Shown in pieces: positions 43,158 through 52,156 of a stretch of 64,000 nt of DNA. The stretch spans positions 3,908,001 to 3,972,000 of the forward strand of contig NZ_CP096016.1 in NCBI RefSeq assembly GCF_023650515.1, written 5' to 3'. Numbering within the stretch: position 1 is the stretch's first letter; each line of letters opens with the position of its first letter. Source of the stretch: Alkalimarinus coralli (lineage in GTDB: Bacteria > Pseudomonadota > Gammaproteobacteria > Pseudomonadales > Oleiphilaceae). A program made the position numbers and the translations under genes. A model generated the notes under the pieces. That model saw only the letters and a list, made by a program, of their open reading frames with translations. It was not told the DNA's origin and did not search any database.

Positions 43158-45104
43158 TTAACTCTCTTCTTTAACAGCCGAACCTTTTCCCTGACCATCC
43201 ATCACTTTTGCAAGCAAGGCGTTAACCGTGCTGCTCTTGGTAGATAGACCATCAATCGCCTTACCTAATGACAGTGACTTGGCGAAGGTATCAAAGAAGT
43301 GCTCTTCGCCACCGACAATATCGATTTTCGCTTTTTGTAGCGCCGTAGACAGTACGTCTGCGTTATCTTTAGCGATATCTTTACCCGCTTCGATAGAGGC
43401 AATCGCTTCTTTAAAGGCGGTTTCAAGGCTCATGCGGAACTCTTCGTGGTCTCGCGCCTTATCGCTCATTCCTCCCATAGCATCAAACTTCTCTACCAGG
43501 CCATCTGCCTCAGCTTTAAACTGCTCGCGGGTAACGTCTGCACTCGCCATACCCACTTCTTTAGTCGCTTTGGCTTCAGAGCTGCCTTTGGCGGCAATCA
43601 CTTCGGCATCCGCCAAACCGGTTTCACGCAGTGCTTTACCTTCTGCTTCACCTTTCGCGGCCACAACAGCGGCTTCTGCAAAGCCTTCCTTCTCAAGGGC
43701 ATCCGCCTTCGCTTCCTGTACCTTAGCCTCAGCCAAACCAAGTGCCGCTTCTTCAGCCTGAATACCTTCTGCCAGTTTCTTCTTCGCATCGGCTTCTTTT
43801 GCTGATGCTTCAAGATTTGCCTGCGCCATAGTGGTGATCTCTGACGCCTTGAACTTGGCCGACTGCTCTTCTGCTTCAGCCGCCTTAACCTGCTTAACTT
43901 TCTCTTCGTCTGCCTGTGCTTCTGCCGCTAACACTTGAACCTGCTTGGCCCGATCTGCTTCAGACACTTCGCGTACTTCTTTAATACGCTCTTCTTCGAT
44001 AGCAACTGTTTTATCAACCACGACTCGTTCGCGGATAACGTTCGCGATCTCTTTCTTCTCAACTTCCACCGCTTTTTCAGCTTCTATTTTCTGTAACTCA
44101 ACTTCACGCTCGCGGGCAACGATTTCAAGATCCCTTGCCCGAATAACCTTCTCTTGCTCAATGGCTACAGCACGCTGGCGATTCTGTTCAGCCACTTCAA
44201 TTTCACGCTGCTGGTTTTCAGTTTGCACTGCAAGATCCTGCTCGACCTGAATACGGGTCGCTTCCGACTTCTTGCGTTCTTCTTCTTGAATTTTGAGTGT
44301 CTCTGCCTCTTCCCGTGCTCGAATAGTGGCCACTTCACGCTCTTGTTTGGCCTCGGCATCGGCCTGTTGACGCTCCAGTTCCAGCATCGCTTCGCGGGTT
44401 TCTACATTCTTTTTCTTAATCGCCAGCGCTTCGTTTTGCTCAAGATCATTGGTGATAACATTCTGGTTAGCCGTTAGTTCAGTAATCTTCTTAATACCTT
44501 CTGAATCAAGAATGTTATTGGCATCAAGCGCAGATTTAGGCGTTTGTTCCAGATAATCAATCGCAACATCTTCCAGCACGTAGCCGTTCAGGTCATCACC
44601 GATCACTTCAATGATTTTTTCACGGAATTGAAGGCGATTTTCAAACAGCTGCACAAACTCAATTTGTTTACCTACTGTCTTCAACGCTTCTGAGAACTTA
44701 GCAGCAAACAGGTCATAAACCGCATCTTTATCAGACGCTCTGTCGGCACCTATCGACTTGGCGACACGCAATACATCATCTGCAGTTTCATTAACGCGTA
44801 AATAGAAGGCTACCGTAATGTCTGCTCGCATGTTATCAAGGCAGATCAGGCCATCTTTGCCCCGACGATCAACCTCAAGGGTGATCAGCGAGATTTTCAT
44901 CAATTCTTTTTTGTAAATAATCGGATAAACCAGTGCACCGGTAAAGTGAACCTTGGGCTTGGAACTCATGTCGTTAACGATTAACGCCGTTCCCTGCGCG
45001 ACTTTGATATAGAACGCTTTGAAGAGTGCGGCAAGCCCCATCAGGATTGCGAAAAATACACCGATGCCTATGGCTATAGGCATTAAGACAGACAAATCAG
45101 CCAT
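43158..45104 (-). CDS. Flotillin-family protein (YqiK-like)
   Basis: A 648-residue protein anchored by one N-terminal helix (about residues 5-30), with an SPFH/band 7 domain (about 35-190) and a very long heptad-rich coiled coil (200-560) full of Glu, Ala and Lys. Flotillins form large membrane rafts and organise lipid domains. E. coli YqiK is the nearest known relative in layout, and the YqiJ-like gene directly upstream supports that pairing. The ATG has GGAG upstream. Confidence 0.92.
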   Translation of the reverse strand: MADLSVLMPIAIGIGVFFAILMGLAALFKAFYIKVAQGTALIVNDMSSKPKVHFTGALVYPIIYKKELMKISLITLEVDRRGKDGLICLDNMRADITVAFYLRVNETADDVLRVAKSIGADRASDKDAVYDLFAAKFSEALKTVGKQIEFVQLFENRLQFREKIIEVIGDDLNGYVLEDVAIDYLEQTPKSALDANNILDSEGIKKITELTANQNVITNDLEQNEALAIKKKNVETREAMLELERQQADAEAKQEREVATIRAREEAETLKIQEEERKKSEATRIQVEQDLAVQTENQQREIEVAEQNRQRAVAIEQEKVIRARDLEIVAREREVELQKIEAEKAVEVEKKEIANVIRERVVVDKTVAIEEERIKEVREVSEADRAKQVQVLAAEAQADEEKVKQVKAAEAEEQSAKFKASEITTMAQANLEASAKEADAKKKLAEGIQAEEAALGLAEAKVQEAKADALEKEGFAEAAVVAAKGEAEGKALRETGLADAEVIAAKGSSEAKATKEVGMASADVTREQFKAEADGLVEKFDAMGGMSDKARDHEEFRMSLETAFKEAIASIEAGKDIAKDNADVLSTALQKAKIDIVGGEEHFFDTFAKSLSLGKAIDGLSTKSSTVNALLAKVMDGQGKGSAVKEES

Positions 45105-45187
45105 GTAAATTACTCCATTTACTTAATTTTTATATGACGGTAATTGATAAAATTGAATCTAATTCAGTAATAGTCGATGCTTATGTT

Positions 45188-45212
45188 GTCATCCTCGCGA
45201 AGGCGGGGTGAC
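45188..45212. repeat. REP/MITE-like repeat, copy 4 (half element)
   Basis: GTCATCCTCGCGAAGGCGGGGTGAC, a truncated copy of the dispersed element, between the flotillin and YqiJ-like genes. Confidence 0.7.
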
Positions 45213-45238
45213 ATCTAGGGATTAAGGTAAATCTCCCT

Positions 45239-45925
45239 TCAATTCAAAAACTCCTTTTCTGATATAACGCGATAAACATTCTCAACCTCCATGTATTCCA
45301 ACAACACCACTCGATCCCCTTTGTTGAAGACTTCGTCTCCGGTAGACCGCGCCTTAAATATGAGCCCTGCACCACCATCGGCAAGGAACACTTCACCAAA
45401 ACTGTTATTTACCTTAGACGTTCTAACAATAGCCGTCTGACCTAGCACTTCTTTCACAATATTCTGGCTCGTTTTTTTGAACAGTGGACGGATCGGCTTA
45501 ATAACCAGAGCTGTTAGCATAACTGCCACATAAAGCGTCCCCAAGAGAACGGGAAGACCTGCTAAATATCGCAAAAGGCCATCAGGTACTAACCCAAAGA
45601 AAAAATGGACGATAAAGTAACAGATAAACCAGCCAAACAAGGCAATAAATGAAACGATTATCGTCACCGGCACACCGTATAACCCTAGCTTAAGCATTAA
45701 ACCCGCCAGCATGTCGGGCGTACTCAAGTCTGTTTGGTTTACACCCAGCTCACCATCGACGTCAGGAATATCAAAGTCCAGCACATCCAGATCAACAAAA
45801 CCCAGCACTGCAACCAGCCAGTAAAGTAAACAAATAACCAAAAAGAAGGTGAAAAATGCCGTAGGAAACGACGCAATGTTCTGATAGAACGGATCCATTT
45901 TCTCACTCAGCAATATTGCAAACAT
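45239..45925 (-). CDS. YqiJ/NfeD-like membrane protein with OB fold
   Basis: A 228-residue protein with hydrophobic helices at about 15-42, 75-100 and 108-145, followed by a C-terminal OB-like beta domain (about 160-225, with VRTSKVNNSFGEVFLADGGAG). NfeD/YqiJ proteins act as partners of flotillins, and this gene lies immediately upstream of the flotillin gene in the same direction. The ATG at 45925 has a GGGGG ribosome site. Confidence 0.85.
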   Translation of the reverse strand: MFAILLSEKMDPFYQNIASFPTAFFTFFLVICLLYWLVAVLGFVDLDVLDFDIPDVDGELGVNQTDLSTPDMLAGLMLKLGLYGVPVTIIVSFIALFGWFICYFIVHFFFGLVPDGLLRYLAGLPVLLGTLYVAVMLTALVIKPIRPLFKKTSQNIVKEVLGQTAIVRTSKVNNSFGEVFLADGGAGLIFKARSTGDEVFNKGDRVVLLEYMEVENVYRVISEKEFLN

Positions 45926-45986
45926 CGTTTACCCCCTAACACTTAACGACTTCTTTCATTATATTTCTGCTACACCCACTGACGGA

Positions 45987-46226
45987 TTACGCCGTTATTT
46001 CACGTTTAATGCTGTTCATAATCTCGAGCATATCCTGATCCAACTCTTCAGGCTTCACCTTTGAAATGATATTTGTCAACACTCTTTTTTCATTGTCATC
46101 AACAACACCATCCCGCTGGGCGATTGCAAATATTTTGCTAAGCTCTTCCGCATCTAGCTTGCCATCATCAGCAAAACAGTTGATGGATTGAAATGTCATT
46201 TCAAGGTAATCACGGCTTTCACTCAT
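45987..46226 (-). CDS. TerB-like small protein
   Basis: A 79-residue helical, acidic protein containing FADDGKLDAEELSKIFAIAQRDGVVDDNEKRVL, similar to the TerB/tellurite-resistance-like helical fold with acidic metal-binding loops. It has AAAGGA upstream and lies between the PspA and YqiJ-like genes. TerB-like modules are common partners in such membrane-stress operons. The exact function is unknown. Confidence 0.65.
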   Translation of the reverse strand: MSESRDYLEMTFQSINCFADDGKLDAEELSKIFAIAQRDGVVDDNEKRVLTNIISKVKPEELDQDMLEIMNSIKREITA

Positions 46227-46261
46227 AAAAAATTCCTTTATTTAAATGCTTATGTAATCAA

Positions 46262-46948
46262 TTACTTGGTTTTCTTTAACCTGGCCAATATATCATCGGC
46301 CTGTTTTTCGCCGGACCGAATACCCGCCTGCTGCAGCTTTTCCTGCAGCGAACTTTCTGATGTTTCAGCACTTAGCTCACTGGCTGCATTCATCTTAGCG
46401 GCGTTAAGGGCTTGCTTTTCTTTAATCCGCTCCAGTGAATCCATCGCAGTGCGCATTTTAGAGTTTGAACCTGAGTGACGGTCTGCCACTGTTTTCTGTG
46501 CGCGTTGCACACTATCGGTGGCTTTAACCGTGTCAACTTGCTGCTTCAAACGTTTAATATTACCTTCTGCCACCTTAATAGCCGCTTTAAGTTTGTCTGC
46601 ATTTTCTGCAAAGCCAGCCGCCGCAGCCTTTTCAGACGCCAGCTGATTCTCAAAATCGGCGATTTTTTCTGCGACTTCATGGGCGAGCGTATCATCACCT
46701 TTTTCCAACGCCTGAAGGGCATAACCTTCATACTCTTTAACATCACTCTTTAGCTTTGAGACTTTTTCTTCTGCGACTTTTTGCCTCGCGATAATAGCAA
46801 CCAGGCTATCTTTTGATTGCTTTAACTCTTCGGATGCATCGCGCACTTCCTGGTCAAGAATACGCAACGCCTGACTATCGACAACCGCCTCACCAGCCTC
46901 ATTCACTCCGCCTCGCAGAGCAGTCATCATTTTTGCCCAAATATTCAT
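46262..46948 (-). CDS. pspA: PspA/IM30 family protein
   Basis: A 228-residue ESCRT-III-like coiled-coil protein that should polymerise on damaged membrane. The start MNIWAKMMTALRGGVNEAGEAVVDSQALRILDQ resembles the amphipathic first helix of PspA/YjfJ. Residues 25-160 are a continuous coiled coil. The upstream DUF2170 gene matches the yjfI-yjfJ pair of E. coli. GAGG lies eight bases before the ATG. Confidence 0.92.
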   Translation of the reverse strand: MNIWAKMMTALRGGVNEAGEAVVDSQALRILDQEVRDASEELKQSKDSLVAIIARQKVAEEKVSKLKSDVKEYEGYALQALEKGDDTLAHEVAEKIADFENQLASEKAAAAGFAENADKLKAAIKVAEGNIKRLKQQVDTVKATDSVQRAQKTVADRHSGSNSKMRTAMDSLERIKEKQALNAAKMNAASELSAETSESSLQEKLQQAGIRSGEKQADDILARLKKTK

Positions 46949-46997
46949 TGTATATACCTCGTTTTAATCGGCTCTGAATTTGATTACAGACACAAAT

Positions 46998-47663
46998 CTA
47001 TGCAACAGACTGATCAGCATCAAAATTCAAAAATTCGCTATACGCCTCGGTCGCCTGAATGACGTTGTTAGCCAACACATCAATTTCAAACACCACATTC
47101 GAGATCAACGAACTGGAACTCAGCGCGCCAAACATATGATAGTAATCCTCAACGTGATAATCACTTTCGCTTCGCTGCATGCTATCAAGACTAATGGTTG
47201 AAAGCGGGAAGTACTTATGGGTGCGCAGTATGGCATCGTTAAAACCTTCCACATCAGTCACCACAGATTGAGGCCACAATACCGCCTCCACTATAATCTG
47301 CTCCCCTGAAACCGTCAGGAAAACAGGCAAATCTCCGTACTCTTTCATCTCGATGTAAATTGAGGGTTCTACGCCTTCTATTAACTCAACCGAAGCGCTA
47401 CCAGTTGCAAACAATGCCTCTTTTTCTAGCGCCTGATAAAGGGATTCTGTTGTCCATAAACCTGTAGATTCATTTGTGTTATTCGCCATAACCTCTCCTA
47501 CATTTATCCATGTTGATACTTCTGGATTGCGCAGTTGCTTTTCTACCGCAGCCAAGCGCTTGGCATTTTCAGGCCTTATCCATACTTCTTTTTTAACCAA
47601 CCCTTGCTCGCGCAAGCGTCGCCTAAATTCTCGTTGATAATGTGCAGATGATTTTCTATTCAT
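46998..47663 (-). CDS. DUF2170 (YjfI-like) protein with N-terminal DNA-binding segment
   Basis: A 221-residue protein. The first 45 residues (AHYQREFRRRLREQGLVKKEVWIRPENAKRL) look like a basic ribbon-helix-helix type DNA-binding segment. Residues 70-215 are the DUF2170 domain found next to PspA genes (YjfI in E. coli). It is the first gene of the stress operon. Upstream lie three ATTACATG-type palindromes, one only 17-26 bp before the start codon, so autoregulation is likely. The function of DUF2170 itself is not established. Confidence 0.8.
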   Translation of the reverse strand: MNRKSSAHYQREFRRRLREQGLVKKEVWIRPENAKRLAAVEKQLRNPEVSTWINVGEVMANNTNESTGLWTTESLYQALEKEALFATGSASVELIEGVEPSIYIEMKEYGDLPVFLTVSGEQIIVEAVLWPQSVVTDVEGFNDAILRTHKYFPLSTISLDSMQRSESDYHVEDYYHMFGALSSSSLISNVVFEIDVLANNVIQATEAYSEFLNFDADQSVA

Positions 47664-47679
47664 ACATCCACTATAGTTG

Positions 47680-47740
47680 TTACATGTAATCTCGTCAATA
47701 CATCACATGTAATAATTACAATATATTACATGTGATGTAT
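47680..47740. promoter_or_regulatory. Operator cluster upstream of the DUF2170/PspA operon
   Basis: A perfect inverted repeat with 16-bp arms, ATACATCACATGTAAT (47698-47713) and ATTACATGTGATGTAT (47725-47740), separated by 11 bp. A third palindrome, TTACATGTAA, lies at 47680-47689. All share TTACATGTRA and surround the probable promoter. Confidence 0.75.
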
Positions 47741-48046
47741 TTAGAGCTACTTATACAATGCCTTAGAAAGGGTTACGCCAAGAGAGGAAAGACAAGAAAC
47801 TATATAGAGAATATAGCAGTCAATTATAGACACTATTATTACGCTTAAAATAAATAACCAATCATTACATAGCGCAACAGACAAAACCCAAACATGATAC
47901 CAGTCACAGAACAGCAGTACCAAAATATGCATAATCGCGCACGGGAGTTACTTTAGATAGAAACGACCATTTTAGTCCCTAAAACAAGAACAAAAAGAGA
48001 ACGCAGCACTAAATAAAACACATAAAAATATATTAGGGAATACAAC
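47741..48046. other. Intergenic region between the stress operon and the DUF6160-like gene
   Basis: No gene here. A 61-codon minus-strand frame (47747-47932) is rich in Cys, Ile and Leu and overlaps the operator region, so it is not credible. The plus-strand gene has AGGG before its ATG. Confidence 0.4.
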
Positions 48047-48877
48047 ATGAAAGGTCTGAAAAAAATAGCCTTAGCCTCTGCAATAACAGCAGTAGCTACA
48101 AGCGCTCAAGCCGAATACAAAGCAATGAACGACGCCATGATGAGCCAGGTAACAGGTCAGTCAGGCATATCGATTGACTTAACAGCAGAAGTCAGTATGG
48201 GTGAAATCGCATACAAAGACGGCGGTTTTATAGCAGCGCGGGACATTTATCTTGGTGGTGCAAGTGGTGGAGCTCTTGACAATCTGACAATCACTGTTGA
48301 TGTCGCTGGAGATGCTACAGATATAGCTGCACTTGAAACAACAAACGGTATCACAGGTATCGGTGATGGCGACTTGGTAATACATATAGGCGCCACTGAC
48401 GGAGATGTACAAAACGTAGATTTCGGCTTAGGCATTGCCGAAGTTTCTCTCGAAACATCCAACTACGCGCCAAGCCAAAAATATGCAGGCGATGCAAGCA
48501 CCAACACCGTATTGCTATCTAATTTAGCTCTATCTGGCCGCCTAGGCCCTATTGATATTGTAATCAGCGAAGATACATCTAACCTCTGGGCAAACGCGTT
48601 CTTTGCTGTTGACAGCGGTTCAATGGATATACCGTTCATGAATGTATCTATTGGCAATTTTACGATGGATAACAGTCGCCCATCAGGAACCCCGAATGGC
48701 AACTTTGCCCAAGCTACTGTAGCCATGGGCGCAAGCAACAAAGGGCTAATGGTTGATGTTATTGACTTCTCCGCTGATATGGATGTTGAAGACATCAAGA
48801 TAGGCGCCAACAGCATTGGATCTTTATACATCACCGACCTGAAATTCACTGCAACAATGGATGTATACGGACATTAA
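48047..48877 (+). CDS. DUF6160-like exported protein
   Basis: A 276-residue protein with a signal peptide (MKGLKKIALASAITAVATSAQA) followed by the segment MNDAMMSQVTGQSGISIDL, the start pattern of the DUF6160/FilA-like group of surface beta proteins. The rest is beta-rich and acidic, with repeated N/D/T/S residues and no cysteine. It is probably an outer-membrane or fibre-associated protein. It stands alone on the plus strand. Confidence 0.7.
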   Translation: MKGLKKIALASAITAVATSAQAEYKAMNDAMMSQVTGQSGISIDLTAEVSMGEIAYKDGGFIAARDIYLGGASGGALDNLTITVDVAGDATDIAALETTNGITGIGDGDLVIHIGATDGDVQNVDFGLGIAEVSLETSNYAPSQKYAGDASTNTVLLSNLALSGRLGPIDIVISEDTSNLWANAFFAVDSGSMDIPFMNVSIGNFTMDNSRPSGTPNGNFAQATVAMGASNKGLMVDVIDFSADMDVEDIKIGANSIGSLYITDLKFTATMDVYGH

Positions 48878-48963
48878 AATACCTTAACCTCTCTCCCGAT
48901 CAGTCAACCGGGAGGGAGGTTAAACAACAGCAAATTAGCGCCAATACCTTGTTGTACAAACCG

Positions 48964-50154
48964 TCAGGCTGTATACACAGCATCAATAAGAAAATTCCGC
49001 GGCGTTAAGTCTGTCGGGCAGAACTGAGTCAGCTCACAACGATAACCATGCTCCTCTAGATACATAACACGATCCAATACCAGCCATAATTCCAGCGCCC
49101 GTCTAAACGTCATTCGCACCAGCTCATAGCGAGAGTATTCAAAGAATCGCTTTTCACCAGCGACTTCATAGTCATTAAAGCGCAACCCACCTGGAAGACA
49201 GAGTTCTTTAAGATGTGAAACATGCTCACAGAACTGCCGGAAGTCGCCGTCCAGCAGCTTTACAGATAACGACGGAACGGGCAAATACCCATCAATCCCT
49301 CTTATATCCCGCTGGAGCAAATCAAAGCCTAGCCGCCACATTTGCAGCCTCTTTCTTTTAATTCGCTCCCTTTCTGGCGCAGTATTACTCTGTCGAACAG
49401 CCGTTCTCAAGTCATCACTATCAAGTATCAACTCACTACTTTTAGCCGCTTTAGACAAGGGGTTATATACTGAAGTTTGGTTAAAGCGGTGATAGCAGCA
49501 CGGCGCAAGCGTTATACGTTTCACCTGTTTTTCCACACCACCTTGCAACAAACTTGCATGCAAGCCGCCACAAGCATGTAAAGCGATGACGTGCTGGTGT
49601 GCATTCAGCTTTTGTACAACATTAGGATCTAATACATCACACTGCTCCACCCGGGCATCACTGTGCATTCGGCAGGCCAGCTGATTTGCTTGCTGCACCA
49701 AATTGGCGTTAATTTCTAAACCCAGCACCGGCACTTTAAACTGTTCTGCCAAGTATCGCCCCAAATGCAACTTACCAGAACACCACTCTATAAGCGGGCT
49801 TGTAATCTTCCCTGTCGCAGCGGCAAACGCTTCAATTTGCTCTGCCTTGCGGCCCGGAACATCGCGTTGCCATGCATAAGTTCTTCCGGTTAGTTGTTTT
49901 TGTTGGCAAGAAGGAACCTGGATAAGCGAATGAATTTCTTGAGCGACGGGTAGGTAATCCCCGACCTGCTGACACAACAGATCATCATTACCTTGCAATC
50001 GATCAACATCATCATCTGATAATGCCAGCAGCCACTGAGTAAGGGCTGGATGACTATTTAACCAAGATGGTTTTGGGGTAGAGAAAGGAGATATACGCCA
50101 TATATTGGCATATTGGATGAGTATATGGTCAAGACGTTGGAAAGTAGCTCGCAT
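48964..50154 (-). CDS. SAM-dependent methyltransferase (METTL25-like)
   Basis: A 396-residue protein with a Rossmann methyltransferase core. A segment near 130-150 (LIEWCSGKLHLGRYLAEQF) supplies the SAM loop, VLGLEINANLVQQA the acidic motif, and VIALHACGGLHASLL plus LAPCCYHRF the later motifs typical of the Methyltransf_32/METTL25 group. The target molecule is unknown. It is transcribed alone. Confidence 0.85.
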   Translation of the reverse strand: MRATFQRLDHILIQYANIWRISPFSTPKPSWLNSHPALTQWLLALSDDDVDRLQGNDDLLCQQVGDYLPVAQEIHSLIQVPSCQQKQLTGRTYAWQRDVPGRKAEQIEAFAAATGKITSPLIEWCSGKLHLGRYLAEQFKVPVLGLEINANLVQQANQLACRMHSDARVEQCDVLDPNVVQKLNAHQHVIALHACGGLHASLLQGGVEKQVKRITLAPCCYHRFNQTSVYNPLSKAAKSSELILDSDDLRTAVRQSNTAPERERIKRKRLQMWRLGFDLLQRDIRGIDGYLPVPSLSVKLLDGDFRQFCEHVSHLKELCLPGGLRFNDYEVAGEKRFFEYSRYELVRMTFRRALELWLVLDRVMYLEEHGYRCELTQFCPTDLTPRNFLIDAVYTA

Positions 50155-50230
50155 ACACCATGATAATAACCCCTAAACACAGAGGTCTAGCTTTTTATCA
50201 CCCTCACCTTCAGAAAAAGGCAAGTCAGGC

Positions 50231-51409
50231 TCAGGTATCAAGTTCTTCTTGCAGGAACTTAACCACTCGGTTTCGGCCACCCTCTTTAGCTTTATAGAGA
50301 GCCTCATCAGCATAGTGCAGCATTTTTTCTGTCGAGGCAGAACTCAGGAGCTCATTACAAAACAGCCCCATACTGGCAGTTATTCTTAACATTGACCCGT
50401 CAGCCGTGAGAATTTTCATGCGCTCCAACTGCTCCCTGCAACGCTCTGCAAGCTGATAAGCACCCTCTGTATCTGTGCCCGGTAGAATAACCAAAAACTC
50501 TTCACCACCATAACGCCCAACATGATCATTCTGTCGAACACTGTTTTTCAGTGTCTTCGCTGTCTCAACCAGAACCTGATCACCGGCGGGATGTCCCCAT
50601 GAGTCATTTATACGTTTAAAGTGATCTAAATCCACCAACAATATTGAGAACGACGCCCCATGCCTTCGACTTCGTTCATGCTCAAGACTAAGGCTAGACA
50701 GTACACTTCTTCGGTTGCTCAGGTGGGTGAGCGGATCAGTTAAACTTAATTGCCTGATTTCATCTTCTCGCTGCCGCCACCGGCTCAACACATGATAGGC
50801 AAAAACGGTAATAACAATAAGATGAGGTGCCGCAAAATAATACATTGTATATAGCCAAAAGTGACTGAGCGCCCCGTCTGCCTCCTGTAGGTTTTTAACC
50901 ACCGGCGCGTAAGGCATATCGCCAAACGTAGAGCTATAGGAAACAACCCACTGCCCAATAACCGATATCGTAAACGCCAGTATCACCGCTCTGCGATTAA
51001 AAAGAATAAAACCCACTACCGGCGCGCCTGCCAGCACAACGCCGGTAGCCACAGACATAGTGCCAACGGCATAAGCACAATAGAGCAACGTAAAAGAAAA
51101 ATACTGGGTTGCGATATATTCATGGAACTCGCTGTTGGGGAAACGCCTGCGCAGCAATAACACCAATACAAATAGCAGGATAGACAGCAGCAATATGCTG
51201 TTCAGGTAAATCTTGTGCTGATTCAAAAACGCAATGTTAACATAATTCTGGTTGGCCTCTGGAGCCAAAGGAGATAGCTGATAATAAGCCCATAAAAAAT
51301 ACTGCGTATGCACTGCCAGCGTTAAACCTAACAGCAAGGCAGCTCTCGTTCCGGCAGTCCACTCCAATGGATTACCGTATTTCTCCATCAATTTTCTGAC
51401 TCTTAGCAT
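50231..51409 (-). CDS. Membrane diguanylate cyclase (GGDEF)
   Basis: A 392-residue protein with about six N-terminal transmembrane helices (residues 20-215) forming an unrecognised sensor and a C-terminal GGDEF domain (220-385). The active-site loop is GRYGGEEFLVI, so the enzyme should make c-di-GMP. The catalytic and metal-binding aspartates appear in LLVDLDHFKRIND. I see no clear RxxD inhibitory site five residues before GGEEF. The ATG has GGAG upstream. Confidence 0.92.
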   Translation of the reverse strand: MLRVRKLMEKYGNPLEWTAGTRAALLLGLTLAVHTQYFLWAYYQLSPLAPEANQNYVNIAFLNQHKIYLNSILLLSILLFVLVLLLRRRFPNSEFHEYIATQYFSFTLLYCAYAVGTMSVATGVVLAGAPVVGFILFNRRAVILAFTISVIGQWVVSYSSTFGDMPYAPVVKNLQEADGALSHFWLYTMYYFAAPHLIVITVFAYHVLSRWRQREDEIRQLSLTDPLTHLSNRRSVLSSLSLEHERSRRHGASFSILLVDLDHFKRINDSWGHPAGDQVLVETAKTLKNSVRQNDHVGRYGGEEFLVILPGTDTEGAYQLAERCREQLERMKILTADGSMLRITASMGLFCNELLSSASTEKMLHYADEALYKAKEGGRNRVVKFLQEELDT

Positions 51410-51654
51410 TTTTCACTCCGAATACACTAAGCGTATCAGAAGATGCAAACCAGGCAAGAAAGAGTAGAGCGGCTTTAACACTATTTTGCAAACTTGTACC
51501 AGCTATCGACCAATTCACACCTAAGCCACATATGATTGCCTGCATCAAAGTGAAAATAGGTATGATGAGCGGTCATAGTTGTTTTTATATACTTCAAAAT
51601 GGCTAAATACAGTTCATTCAATTGACAAATCGGCACTCTCTGTTAGCATTTGAC

Positions 51655-51842
51655 AGTCATAGAGGTCTTGCTTCATGTTGTTACTCATGAGCAAGTTAAA
51701 TGGGAAGTAGGTCCGCATAGCAACCGGCTATCGTAAAGCCTACACTGCCCCCGCAACGGTAGGTGGCGATATACGCCATGAGTCCGATACCAGCCCCTGG
51801 ACATCACGCTGTAAGCGCACAAACCACACAGCCCTAAACAGC
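51655..51842 (+). ncRNA. Cobalamin riboswitch
   Basis: Conserved elements in order: a first stem near 51660, TTAAATGGGAAGTAGGT (51696-51712), CACTGCCCCCGCAACGG near 51743-51759, and GAGTCCGATACCAGCCCCTGG near 51780-51800 (B12-box region). This is the typical adenosylcobalamin-binding core. It lies upstream of cbtB and the following cobalamin genes and should shut off their expression when B12 is plentiful. Confidence 0.92.
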
Positions 51843-51900
51843 GCAGTGTGCTTTTATTTTCCTCATTTCAGTGCGGGTGAGCACGAAGGACAATTTCATC

Positions 51901-52086
51901 ATGACAACTCAAGTTTCAAACACTCATGCAACAACCACTTCTGTAGCAGCCTCTAAACGCTCACAAATTTTAGCTGCCGCTATTCTCGGATTAACAATCG
52001 TATTCGCTGTTGGTTTACTGCCAATGGATGCTGCTCACAATGCAGCTCACGATACGCGTCATAGTGCTGCTTTCCCTTGCCACTAA
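51901..52086 (+). CDS. cbtB: CbtB, small subunit of predicted cobalt transporter
   Basis: A 61-residue protein with one transmembrane helix (about 25-45) and a histidine-rich tail, HNAAHDTRHSAAFPCH, characteristic of CbtB. The start at 51901 (ATG, AAGGA upstream) is preferred over an upstream GTG at 51871, because it gives the usual length. It follows the B12 riboswitch and precedes cbtA. Confidence 0.9.
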   Translation: MTTQVSNTHATTTSVAASKRSQILAAAILGLTIVFAVGLLPMDAAHNAAHDTRHSAAFPCH

Positions 52087-52156
52087 GAAGGACTCTGGAA
52101 AAGACGCTAAACACCTAACGTTTATCTTAAATACCTTTTAGCATTCGAGAACTCTT

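Noticed and set aside
43228-43761. Plus-strand ORFs antisense to the flotillin gene (also 43446 and 43945)
   Set aside because: Ala/Ser-rich shadows of the Glu/Ala-rich coiled coil on the minus strand.
47747-47932. 61-codon minus-strand ORF
   Set aside because: Composition rich in Ile, Leu, Cys and Ser, no ribosome site, and it sits against the operator cluster.
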